The notes below the pieces were generated by a model. The model was not told where the DNA came from. It did not search any database and worked only from the letters and a program-made list of their open reading frames with translations. A program made the translations under genes and the position numbers. A stretch of 64,000 nucleotides of DNA from Ceratopteris richardii. Taxonomy: Eukaryota > Streptophyta > Polypodiopsida > Polypodiales > Pteridaceae. The stretch is from positions 131,770,874 through 131,834,873 of the forward strand of contig CM035412.1 in NCBI GenBank assembly GCA_020310875.1. Reading direction: 5' to 3'. Of the stretch, positions 12,879-24,177 are shown piece after piece (position 1 is the first letter of the stretch; every line of letters begins with the position of its first letter).

Positions 12879-14306
12879 TGTTGGAAGTGAGGTAGGCCCT
12901 TGGCTCATATCACAGGTCCATGGTTCCATAGTTCCAATATATACAACATTAATTCCAGCATTCTTCAATATTGACAAAACATGAACATACCACAACTTAA
13001 TCATACAGATGATGAGATAAAGATAGAGAAAGAATAGACGACATGTGTAAGGTGTTACGTAAGCCATCGCTTACTCATAGTATCATATATACCAATGTTC
13101 AATGTACAACGTGGGAGCAAAACTCTCAACCACTCTGTGTGATGAGAAATAGATGGAAGAGTGAATGTACAAATGTAACAAACATATTCAGATGTATGGG
13201 CAGAAATCTGAATATACATGAGATGTGTGACCTTATAGGTTATAGAAGAGTGAATATGAGTGACTGACAGAGGAAGGATCAGTGTGAAACTCATAATCAA
13301 CAAACCCTCATCTAACCTTATTCTATGGAAGACCCTAAGTCAGATACGTGTGTGAAAAGATCACATACTTATAAAGTAGCAAAGAATGCTAATAAGTTTG
13401 TTGCCGAAAATCCTCAAACTCATGTGAACACACCTTCTCAAACACCTCATCCAAATATGCATAAAGCATATACGTACTGATTCTCTTGTACCTATGCCGA
13501 ATAGGACTCCTCTTGATATGAATGCTACTGCCTCCATAAAATTCAAGTAGTACCTGTGTGCATAAAGAGAATATGTACCTGAATACTTAACATAAGATGT
13601 AAATCTTATGTTAACCACCATCCAATGTCTTTGACATAGCCCGACATCCTCTTGTAGAAGATAATCTTCAACTACAACATGTAGATGGCCGATCCTCACC
13701 ATCAAGCTACTAATGATCAAGCCTTCTTGCCATGAACAAGAGATAACCTCCTCTCCATGAGCTAGAGTGTGAGCACACCCTTCATCTTCTCCAAGAAGAA
13801 TCATTAAGAAGAACTCCATAGCTGCTCCTCAACATGCTTCAAGTTAGCACCATGGCTGCCCCATGTGCTAGACGAAACACCACCTCTATTGAGGTCCAAG
13901 CTTGTGTTGAATACTAGGTGAAGGATACAAGACAATGAGCCCAAGCTCTTGTTATATAGTGTTTGGTTGTCCTTGAAAAGCACCACTAAAAGCTTCATAG
14001 CGAAAAAAAAAAAACACTTTAATCGTAGCCGATCGTATGCGTTTCATCATCGCCAAAAGCTCATATTCGCGAATTCGTTCGTCTCTGTCCAAGTGAGTTT
14101 TTAATAAAACAAAATCATAAAAAAAACTTGTCTGCGAATGCTGCCACAGACAGGATTTGAACTCAGGTCAATTGGATAGGAAGACAGCGAACTATCCACG
14201 CCGCCCACGCTCTAGTGTGTACAAGGATTTTATACTGAGCTATCGAGATCTTGTAGCCACTTGAGCAAGTGTTGACCAATGGGACATTGAATCAATGTTT
14301 TCCAAC
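12879..14306 (-). repeat. element G LTR (minus strand, 1428 bp)
   Basis: On the minus strand it starts TGTTGGAAAACATTG after the purine tract ggggggat and ends TTCCAACA. It aligns with the plus-strand LTRs at 17445-18863 and 21964-23389 except for a divergent 5' third. It contains a tRNA-like module (14139-14215) and a 152-codon open frame (13361-13819) that is also partly open in the other copies. Confidence 0.87.
14139..14215 (-). other. tRNA-like module inside LTR G
   Basis: The minus strand reads like a tRNA: an A-box-like GGCGTGGATAGTTCGCTG and a strong B box GAGTTCAAATCC about 30 nt downstream. Related modules occupy the same place in the two plus-strand LTRs. It resembles a SINE head or captured tRNA and does not look like a working tRNA gene. 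Confidence 0.6.
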
Positions 14307-17277
14307 AATCCCCCCTACAATGTCATATTGGTACAACCTGAACTAGATCTGCAAACTGTCACAAGCTGCAAACTATCACAAGCTTCAAGTTTGTACTCCC
14401 GCACTTCAGAACTTGTTTTTCAAAAGTCTTCTTCAAAACTGAATTTGACTTTTCTTGAAAAAACCTGAACTTGCTGAATATGAACCATAATACTTGAGAA
14501 AATATGCAAATTAGATATCCAATAGTGAACACATCAAGCAATCATTGTTTGACAACAAATATAGCATGAACTGTCTCTGAACGTGCTATCTCTTGTTTTC
14601 AAAAACCTGAAAACATACACTAGGATCCACATATTTGCATTTACCTTCCAAAAAGTTTCTCAATGTACTTTTGCTGCGTCATGTAAATACACTAAATAAA
14701 ATCAGGAACTGAATCCTGGAACCTGTGATTGTCAGCTCACAACTTAGTGTATTATGAACACTGCTGGTTCATCTCTGTTTGTACTCAAGTCAAATCAACT
14801 CAACTCAATTGAAATCAACTAAAATATGAGCGAAAAAAATTATGATGTCATCATGTCTTCATCCTTTAAATCCTTCATACCTCTTTCCTTCAGAACTTGG
14901 TATAAACATATATGTGCGCACTTCTGAAATATACCTTTCTGAAATATCAAGCTTCTCTTCAATAGAACTCTGGAACCTAAAATAGGATACATGAAGGTAT
15001 GATTCTGCATTCTTTTACATATGGCTGAAAATAAGTCTTCATGTTTCATCACCCCCCAGGATGATTTAACATTAGTATCCAGTATTCTTCAAATTATATC
15101 AGACTTTATGAAATCTTGGACGTCCTTCTTTATAAATATGATCTTCAGTGATCAATACATGTATCTGAAACAAAATCTTTGAACCCTTTTTATTAGCATT
15201 GTACACATGCCAATAGCTTTCCATGTCATTCCTCAACTTTCCAAATTGTAGAATAAGGTTAGCTGATACTAACATAACAAAACCTTGCTGAAAGCATTTT
15301 AGGATTCATAACCTTCTGTAACATAACAAGTATCTTCTATCTTTCTGCAAGACAAATCTGATAGAACCGGAATCTTTGACTTACTTCTTCCAATGTTAAG
15401 AATCTTTACAAACAAAGGATACACAACTGACTCATAAAAAGATCATACAAGATCTATTCAAGATCAATGATCTCTCTTGTGTAGAATCTGCTCTTATCAA
15501 ACCTTCATGTCTGAATGTTTGATTTGCTACCTGAATGTCTCCAAGTGTCCATGCTTCACATAAAGTTGTAAAACTTTTCTTCAAACAAATCCTTCCAAGA
15601 ATTTGCAATTCCTACTTGAAACATAAGTGGACAAACTTCTCACCAAGCTACAAGTTGATACTTCATAACTTTCATATTCTACCCAAGTGAAATGTGATAG
15701 TACCTGCTTGACTTTCTTTTGGCTAACTCCACTTCTTAATCAAGTGTTAGAATCGGATGGAACACCTTTTTGAATACAAACATGTATCCAAAAATCTAGA
15801 AAATCATAGAAAGTAGATTCTCTATTGACTTGTACATCAACAAGACTAAATTTTCTGAAGTTTTTGAAAATATTGAATATGAGGTAACCTTTTCCAAACA
15901 TAGAACTTCAACCCAAGTCTTCAACATCTGCTACAAAAAACTCTTTTACCTTAAGAGTTAGATAAAGAAGAAATATACTTCTCTGCAACTTGTCATATAC
16001 CAAGTAGCTATGTATTGACACTCCAAGAATTCTTTGAGGGAACATATAAGCTGCCTGCTTAAAAGCTTCAACTAAAACATAACTCATATACATATGAGTC
16101 AAAACATATATTTCCTGCTTTTCTTTCTCTCAATGCAATTCTTTGTCAAGTCTACTAAATCATGACCAAGTATCATGCAAAATAAGAAACTGCTTCTTCT
16201 TCACACAAGATCTAGACTTGTCTTTGGGTGTAGAGGATAAAATAGGAAAAGTATATGGAAAATATATGAGAAAAGGAAGCCTTACTTTTCTTTTGGAAAT
16301 GATGGACTTTCTTCTTCTGCATCTTTCTTCCACCTGATGATGTCAACATCTTCAAACTTCTCTTCCATACCTTTTGTTTTCTTCATCTTGAAGTAGCAAA
16401 CACTCTTGACTTCTTCGAATGAACTTTTCTCTTCCTCTAATGCTAAGAGTAAGAGATAAAACAAACATGGTATACAAATGGAAGTGAATATAGAATCATG
16501 TTTTATCATCTCCTCATATCTCTGAATCAAAATCCTGATTCAAATGTCTGAAACGACTAAATTCACCAATCTTTTGTATGAATGATGAATTACCCTTCTA
16601 GAGTTACCTTCTCTAGATACATTTGTACCTTGATATTCAACCAACTTACAACAAAAAATTGGCTGAAAACAAAAAACTCATCCCATCTTCACATTTGTCT
16701 TCTTAGATTAACTTTCTTGCCATGAAAGAGATCTTCTCAAAACTCTCTAGAAAAACCTCTAGATACCTGTTTTGATGTAGCTAACGCTTTAACTTTCAAA
16801 TGATGAAAGTGTATAAAAGCACTCCTTGAAACCTTCAAATCTCTTCATAACTGCTCTTCTAAGACATGACCTGCAAATGATAACATGATAGTAGAAACTG
16901 ATACCTGTGATTTGATGTTGATCTGATTCCTTCATCTTCTCTAAACCATTGTTCTTCCTTGAATTTGAAGTAGTCTTCTCTTCATCAAGTATGGGTCTTC
17001 AAACAATACTTTTGTAAAGTATTTGCATACTCTTCCAAAAATATTCGGCTGCTAACACATCATCAACTTCATACTCCACATTGATGAATACACATGTAAC
17101 TGAATTGTCTAATTCTCAAATCTGTACTCATCTAGATTAAGTGTGTATGTCAAATGTCAAATGTTAGAAGATGCTCTTAAATCATATGTTGTAAACCTGG
17201 AAGTCTGGAAAACCTGAGAATATGAATGAGCCTTAATGCATTGATGCCAAAGACCTAAAGTTCTGAAACTGTTGGAA
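14307..17277 (-). other. element G interior, non-coding (minus copy)
   Basis: About 3 kb of AT-rich sequence is collinear, inverted, with 18892-21963. The longest frame, 82 codons at 16282-16530, has a shorter counterpart at 19618-19818 (start MIQRYEEMIKH), but it has no recognisable domain. The interior ends in the purine tract (minus strand gtaggggggat) before the LTR. Confidence 0.75.
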
Positions 17278-17444
17278 AACATTGAATCAATGTTTTCCAA
17301 CAATCCCCCCTACAATGTCATATTGGTACAACCTGAACTAGATCTGCAAACTGTCACAAGCTGAAAACTATCACAAGCTTAGTGCTCTGATAGATCTGTA
17401 AACTGTCACAAGCTGCAAACTATCACAAGCTTAGTGCTCTGCAA
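17278..17444. other. rearranged head-to-head junction between the two G copies
   Basis: It starts with a 33-bp inverted repeat made of two LTR tips facing each other (TGTTGGAAAACATTGA / TCAATGTTTTCCAACA). It continues with a copy of the sequence at 14307-14370 and two direct copies of a block of about 50 bp ending cacaagcttagtgctctg. The G 5' LTR resumes at 17445 lacking its first bases. Confidence 0.75.
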
Positions 17445-18863
17445 ACATGGTTTCAATGTGCTCTTGGTCCATCATTGCTCAGTAAATATAGCATAACTAG
17501 TTGTTGTCTTTAGGCCTTGTACAAGCAAAGGCGTTGGGCGCCGTGGTTAAGATAATATCCTCCCAATGAAGCGACCTGAGTTTAAGTCTCGTAGCAGGCA
17601 GCGCGAAACGCAATGTGCTTTTGATTTAATTCTTTTAATTAAACTCAATGACAGATCGCGTTAAACAGTGGACGGAGTTGTTTTTTTCGTAAAGTGCTTT
17701 ATTGGAGATCGCATAGCGATCGTGGAGATTTTGGGCGATTGCTTTTGGAAGTAGCTTTATTCAATCAAATTTCTACTATATAAGAAGTGCTTGGGGTCAC
17801 TTGTAAGTATCCTTCACCTAGTATTCAACACAAGCTTGGAGCTTGGACCTCAATAGAGGTAGTGTTTCTTCTAGCACATGGGGCAGCCATGGTGCTAACT
17901 TGAAGCATGTTGAGGAGCAGCTATGGAGTTCTTCTTAATGATTCTTCTTGGAGAAGATGAAGGGTGTGCTCACACTCTAGCTCATGGAGAGGAGGTTATC
18001 TCTTGTTCATGGCAAGAAGACTTGGTCATTAGCAGCTTGATGGTGAGGATCGGCCATCTACATGTTCTAGTCAAAGATTATCTTCTACAAGAGGATGTCA
18101 GGCTACTTCAAAGACATTGGATGGTGGTTAACATAAGATTTACATCTTATTTTAAGTATTCAGGTACATATTCTCTTTATGCACATAGGTACTACTTGGA
18201 GTTTATGGAGGCAGTAGCGTTCATAGCATAAGGAGTCACATTCGGCATAGGTACAAGAGAATCAGTACATATATGCTTTATGCATATTTTGATGAGGTGT
18301 TTGAGAAGGTGTGCTCACATGAGTTTGAGGATTTCTGGCAGCAAACTTGTTAGCATTCTTTGCTACTTTTTAAGTATGTGATCTTTTCACACACGTATCT
18401 GACTTAGGGTCTTCCATAGCCTAAAGTTAGATGAGGGTTTGTTGATTATCAGTTTCACACTCATCCTTCCTCTTTCAGTCACTCATATTCACTCTTCTAT
18501 AACCTATTAGGTCACACATCTCATGTATATTCAGATTTCTGCCCATACATCTGAATATGTTTGTTACATTTGTACGTTCACTGTTCCATCTATTTCTCAT
18601 CACATAGAGTGGTTGAGAGTTTTGCTCCCACATTGTACATTGAACATTGGTATATATGATACTATGAGTAAGCGATGGCTTACGTAACACCTTACACATG
18701 TCGTCTATTCTTTCTCTATCTTTGTCTCATCATCTGTATGATTAAGTTGTGGTATGTTCATGTTTTGTCAATATTGAAGATTGCTAGATTCTATGTTGTA
18801 TATGCTGGACCTATGGAACCATGGACCTGTGACATGAGCTAAGGGCCTACCTCATTTCCAACA
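17445..18863 (+). repeat. element G 5' LTR (plus copy)
   Basis: It matches 21964-23389 throughout and ends TTCCAACA at 18863. A TATA-like ctactatataag lies near 17775. The internal frame 17923-18231 (102 codons, start MEFFLMILLGED) is the counterpart of the frames at 13361-13819 (minus) and 22451-22678. Confidence 0.87.
17531..17605 (+). other. tRNA-like module inside LTR G
   Basis: GGCGCCGTGGTTAAGATAAT resembles an A box, and gagtttaagtctc resembles a decayed B box. The position equals the modules at 22058-22131 and 14139-14215. Confidence 0.55.
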
Positions 18864-21800
18864 TTTGGTATGAGAGCCACTAAGGTTTTGGTTTCATAAC
18901 TTTAGGTCTTTGGCATCAATGCATTAAGGCTCATTCAGATTCCCAGGTTTTCCAGAATTCCAGGTTTACAACATATGATTTAAGAGCGTCTTCTAACATT
19001 TGACATACACACTTAATCTAGATGAGTAGAGATTTGAGAATTAGACAATTCAGTCACATGTGTATTCATCAATGTGGAGTATGAAGTTGATGATCTGTTA
19101 GCAGTTAAATATTTTTTGAAGAGTATGCAAATACTTTACAAAAGTATTGTTTGAAGACCAAAACTTGATGAAGAGAATACTACTTCAAATTCAAGGAAGA
19201 ACAATGGTGTAGAGAAGATGAAGGAATCAGATCAACATCAAATCACAGGTATCAGTTTCTACTATTAGATTATCATTTGCAGGTCATATCTTAGAAGAGC
19301 AGTTATGAAGAGATTTGAAGGTTTCAAAGAGTGCTTTTGTACACTTTCATTATTTGAAAGTTAAAGGCTACATCAAAACAGGTATCTAGAGGTTTTTCTA
19401 GAGAGTTTTGAGAGATCTCTTTCATGGCAAGAAAGCTTCTCTAAGAAGACAAATTTGGAGATCGGATGAGTTTTTTGTGTTCAGCCAATTTTCTGTTGTA
19501 AGTTGGTTGGATATCAAGGTACAAATGGTATCTAGAGAAGGTAACTCTAGAAGGGAAATTCATCATTCAGACAAAAGATTGGTGAATTTAGTCATTTCAG
19601 ACATTTGAAGCTAAATTTTGATTCAAAGATATGAGGAGATGATAAAACATGTTTCTATATTCACTTCCATTTGTATACCATGTTTGTTTTATCTCTTACT
19701 CTTAGCATTAGAGGAGGAGAAAAGTTCATTTGAAGAAGTCAAGAGTGTTTGCTACTTCAAGATGAAGAGAACAAAAGGTATGGAAGAGAATTTTGAAGAT
19801 GTTGACATCATCAGGTGAAAGAAGGATGCAGAAAAAAAAAGTCCATCATTTCAAAAAGAAAAGTAAGGCTTCCTTTTCTCATTTTTTCCATATACTTTTC
19901 CTATTTTATCCTCTACACCCAAAGACAAGTCTACGTGAACATCTTGTGAAGAAAGTCTAAAGAAGAAGCAGTTTCTTGTTTTGCATTACACTTGGTCATG
20001 ATTTAGTAGATTTGACAAAGAATTGCATTGAGAGAAAGAAAAAGCAGCATATATAACTTTTGACTCATATGTGTATGAGTTATGTTGAAGATTTTTTAAG
20101 CAGGCAGCTTATATATTCCCTCAAAGAATTCTTGGAGCGTCAATACAGAGCTACTTGGTATATGACAAGTTGCAGAGAAGTATATTTCTTCTTTATCTAA
20201 CTCTTGAGGTAAAAGAGTTTTTGTTAGCAGATGTCGAAGACTTGGGTTGAGGTTTTATGTTTGGAAAAGTTACCTCATATTCAGTATTTTCAGAAAAATC
20301 AGATTGTTGATGCACAAGTCAATGAAGAATCTACTTTCTATGATTGTCTAGACTTTTGGATACATGTTTGTATTCAAAAAGGTGTTCCATTAGATCTTAT
20401 TACTTGATTGAAAAGTGGAGTTAGCCAAAAGAAAATCAAGTAGGTACTATCACATTTCACCTAGGTAGAATATGAAAAGATGAAGTATCAACTTGCAGCT
20501 TTTTGGAGTTCTCAAGGTGAGAAGTTGTCCACTTATGTTTCAAGTAGGAGTTGCATATTCTTGGAAAGGACTTGTTTAAAGAAAAGTTTTACAACTTTAT
20601 GAAAAGCATGGACACTTGGAGACATTCAGGTAGCAAATCAAACATTCAGTCATGAAGGTTTGATGAGAGCATATTCTACACAAGAGAGATCATTGATCTT
20701 GGATAGATCTTGTATGATCTTGAGTATTTATGAGTCAGTTGTCTATCCTTTGTTTGAGAAAGTTCTTAGCATTGGAGAAAGTAAGTCAAAGATTCAAGTT
20801 CTATCAGATTTGTGTTGCAGAGAGATAGAAGATACTTGTTATGTTACTAAAGGTTATGAATCCTATAAAGCTTTCAACAAGGTTTTGTTATGTTAAGATC
20901 AGCTAACCTTATTCTAGATTTTGGGAAGTTGAGGAATGACATGGAAATCTATTGGCATCTACGCAATGCTAATAAAAAGGATTCAGAATTTTTGTTTCAG
21001 ATACAGGTATTGATCACTGAACATCAGATTTTTGAAGGAAGACGTTCCAGATTTCGTAAAGTCTGATATATTGAAAAATACTGGATACTAGTGTTAAGTC
21101 ATCCAGGGGGGTGATGAAACATGAAGACTTATTTTCAGCCTTACAGGTATTCCTATTTTAGGTATTCCTATATTTCCTTTGTCAGGTTCTCTTTATGTTC
21201 CAGATTTGAAAGAAGAAGGAAGAAAAAGAATGTTTGGAGAAAGTTGTTGTTAGGTGTTCCTGTTCAGGAGAAGGTTCCGGAGTTCTATTGAAGAGAAGCT
21301 TGATATTTCAGAGAGGTATGTTTTAGAAGTGCGCACATATATGTTTATACCAGATTCTAAAGGAAAGAGGTGTGAAGAATTTAAGGATGAAAACATGATG
21401 ACATCATAGATATGATCTTTTGATGAGACTCATATTTCAGTTGATTTCAGTTGATTTCAATTGAGTTGAGTTGACTTGACTTGAGTACAGTCAGAGATGA
21501 ACCAGTAGTGTTCATAATACACTAAGTTGTGAGTTGACAGTCACAGGTTCCAAGATTCAATTCTTGATTTTGGTTAGTGTATTTACATGACACAGCAGAA
21601 GTACGTTGAGAAATCTTTTTGGAAGGTAAATGCAAATATGTGGATCCTAGTGTATGTTTTCAGGTTTTTGAAGACAGGAGATAGCAGGTTCAAAAACAAT
21701 TCATGCTATATTTGTTGTCAAGTAGTGATTGGGTGATGTGTACACTATTGGATATCTAGTTTGCATATTTTCTCAAGTATTATGGTTCATATTCAGCAAG

Positions 21801-21963
21801 TTCAGGTTTTTTGAAGGAAAGTCAAATTCAGTTTTGAAGAAGACTTTTGAAAAAGCTTTGAAGGACAATCGGGAGTACAAGCTTGAAGCTTGTGATAGTT
21901 TGCGGCTTTGATAGTTTGCAGATACACACCAGATTGTACCAATATGACATTGCAAGGGGGGAT
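18864..21963 (+). other. element G interior, non-coding (plus copy)
   Basis: This is 3.1 kb without gag, protease, RT, integrase or RNase H similarity in any frame I could read. It is collinear with the minus copy (17277-14307). Short frames at 19408-19608, 19618-19818 and 20660-20896 have no recognisable domains. Confidence 0.75.
18866..18878 (+). other. primer binding site, tRNA-iMet type (one mismatch)
   Basis: TGGTATGAGAGCC lies two bases after the 5' LTR. It differs at one position (G for C) from the usual TGGTATCAGAGCC. Confidence 0.8.
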
Positions 21964-23389
21964 TGTTGGAAGACATGGTTTCAATGTCCTCTTGGTCCAT
22001 CAATGCTTAGTAAATATAGCATAATTAACTGTTGTGTTTAGGCCTTGTACAAGCAAAGGCGTTGGGCGCCGTGGTTAAGATAATATCTTCCCAATGAAGT
22101 GACCCGAGTTCATGTCCGGTAGCAGGCAGCATGAAACGCAATGTGCTTTTGATTTAATTCTTTTAATTAAACTCAACGACGGATCGCGTTAAACAGCGGA
22201 CGGAGTTGTTTTTTTCGTAAAGTGCTTTATTGGAGATCGCATAGCGATCGTGGAGCTTTTGGGCGATTGCTTTTGGAAGTAGCTTTATTCAATCGAAGTT
22301 CTACTATATAAGAAGTGCTTGGGGTCACTTGTAAGTATCCTTCACCTAGTATTCAACACAAGCTTGGAGCTTGGACCTCAATAGAGATAGTGTTTCTTCT
22401 AGCACATGGGGCAGCCATGGTGCTAACTTGAAGCATGTTGAGGAGCAGCTATGGAGTTCTTCTTAATGATTCTTCTTGGAGAAGATGAAGGGTGTGCTCA
22501 CACTCTAGCTCATGGAGAGGAGGTTATCTCTTGTTCATGGCAAGAAGACTTGGTCATTAGCAGCTTGATGGTGAGGATCGGCCATCTACATGTTGTAGTC
22601 AAAGATTATCTTCTACAAGAGGATGTCGGGCTACTTCAAAGACATTGGATGGTGGTTAACATAAGATTTACATCTTAGGTTAAGTATTCAGGTACATATT
22701 CTCTTTATGCACACAGGTACTACTTGGAGTTTATGGAGGCAGTAGCGTTCATATCAGAAGGAGTCCTATTCGGCATAGGTACAAGAGAATCAGTACATAT
22801 ATGTTTTATGCATATTTTGATGAGGTGTTTGAGAAGGTGTGTTCACATGAGTTTGAGGATTTCTGGCAGCAAACTTGTTAGCATTCTTTGCTACTTTTTA
22901 AGTATGTGATCTTTTCACACATGTATCTGACTTAGGGTCTTCCATAGCCTAAGGTTAGATGAGGGTTTGTTGATTATCAGTTTCACACTGATCCTTCCTC
23001 TTTTAGTCACTCATATTCACTCTTCTATAACCTATTAGGTCACACATCTCATGTATATTCAGATTTCTGCCCATACATCTGAATATGTTTGTTACATTTG
23101 TACATTTACTCTTCCATCTATTTCTCATCACAGAGTGGTTGAGAGTTTTGCTCCCACATTGTACATTGAACATTGGTATATATGATACTATGAGTAAGCG
23201 ATGGCTTACGTAACACCTTACACATGTTGTCTATTCTTTCTCTATCTTTGTCTCATCATCTCTATGATTAAGTTGTGGTATGTTCATGTTTTGTCAATAT
23301 TGAAGATTGCTAAATTCTGTGTTGTATATGCTGGACCTATGGAACCATGGACCTGTGACATGAGCTAAGGGCCTACCTCATTTCCAATA
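21964..23389 (+). repeat. element G 3' LTR (plus copy, 1426 bp)
   Basis: It starts TGTTGGAAGACATGG after the purine tract. The terminal CCAACA is mutated to CCAATA. It carries a TATA-like box near 22301, the LTR frame at 22451-22678 and a tRNA-like module at 22058-22131. Confidence 0.88.
22058..22131 (+). other. tRNA-like module inside LTR G
   Basis: gccgtggttaagataatatc (A-box-like) and gagttcatgtccg (B-box-like) are at the same LTR position as 17531-17605. Confidence 0.55.
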
Positions 23390-23577
23390 GAAGTCTCAGT
23401 TGGCTGGTGTGCAGCTGGTTGTAGTAACACCAACTCATCTTCGGACACATTGAGGTGAGGTATCACTTCATTAGAGATTACTAAGCCAATGAGCACATTA
23501 TTCTTGAGAAGGTTCATACTTGAGATAATGCTACAGATGCCTTGACTAAAGCTCTACCACAAGATAGCTTTTGACAC
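23390..23577 (+). pseudogene. copia RNase H C-terminus, split by the gypsy insertion
   Basis: Frameshifted translation gives the copia 3' end: a VRYHF-like stretch, then DNATDALTKAL near 23530-23560. The last five bases (23573-23577, gacac) are duplicated at 41013-41017 on the other side of the 17.4-kb gypsy element, so the copia sequence continued at 41018 before that insertion. Confidence 0.8.
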
Positions 23578-24166
23578 TGTCACTCTAGCACAATGGTGAG
23601 TACCAACGTGAGAAGATTCACCTCATAATTGTCAATCCGTGGAGACGTGAGGACTAGTATGAAGACTATGAGCAAGTGAAGGCACAAGTGCGTGAGTGAG
23701 AAGCACACAAGCATGCACCCACATACGCACACACGCGCACACAAGCAAGAACAAGGAGAGGAACAATGGAGTTCTTTGCATTCATCAAAAGGTCTCTTAC
23801 ATAAGTTCAATTCACAAACAATCTAACCCCAAAAATGAGCTCTCTAGCTCTTTTTATAGTTTTTTGACTAGTTTTGGCCCTGTCCAGACCTAGTGTCCGG
23901 CCTAGTTAAAAATTAGGTTCCAGGGCTTATTTGAGGGTCCAAACGAAGTCTAAAAATTATGAAAATTGGTACGATGGTACTTCTAATACTCCTCAAGCTC
24001 GAGGACTCCTCGGCTTGCACAAAATGGAGTCTATTCTACCAAAAACGGGATTTACAATGTTTGTGTAGTGATCAAAATCACTTGAGTTGTACATAATCCA
24101 TGGAAAAAATGATTTGGCCTTGTTGCCGTATTGTGCATGACTCCTCTGTTGCTTTGTATGCCAACA
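23578..24166 (-). repeat. gypsy 3' LTR (589 bp)
   Basis: On the minus strand it starts TGTTGGCATACAAAGC and ends AGAGTGACA. It is identical to 40424-41012 except for three single-base differences. Confidence 0.96.
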
Positions 24167-24177
24167 CGCCCCCCTTC
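24167..24177 (-). other. polypurine tract of the gypsy element
   Basis: The minus strand reads AGGAAGGGGGGCG immediately before the 3' LTR. It primes plus-strand DNA synthesis. It directly follows (and slightly overlaps) the stop codon of the 1425-codon ORF. Confidence 0.85.

Larger units (their letters stand above)
12843..17277 (-). mobile_element. LARD-like LTR element G, minus-strand copy
   Basis: On the minus strand it consists of a non-coding interior (17277 down to 14307) and a 1428-bp LTR (14306 down to 12879). It is the inverted counterpart of the plus-strand copy at 17445-23389, sharing LTR and interior. The start of its interior lacks primer site and 5' LTR and begins at the equivalent of about 18892 in the plus copy. 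No gag or pol domain is recognisable, so it would need an autonomous partner. Confidence 0.85.
17445..23389 (+). mobile_element. LARD-like LTR element G, plus-strand copy
   Basis: It has a 5' LTR (17445-18863, missing about 10 bp at its start), a primer site, a non-coding interior of 3.1 kb, a purine tract (ggggggat) and a 3' LTR (21964-23389). The LTR-to-LTR layout with no coding capacity fits a large retrotransposon derivative. Its 5' end is rearranged, so no target duplication can be tested; the 5 bp after the 3' LTR are gaagt. Confidence 0.87.

Noticed and set aside
17531..17605. Functional tRNA gene
   Set aside because: The B box is decayed and no clean cloverleaf can be drawn; repeated in LTRs.
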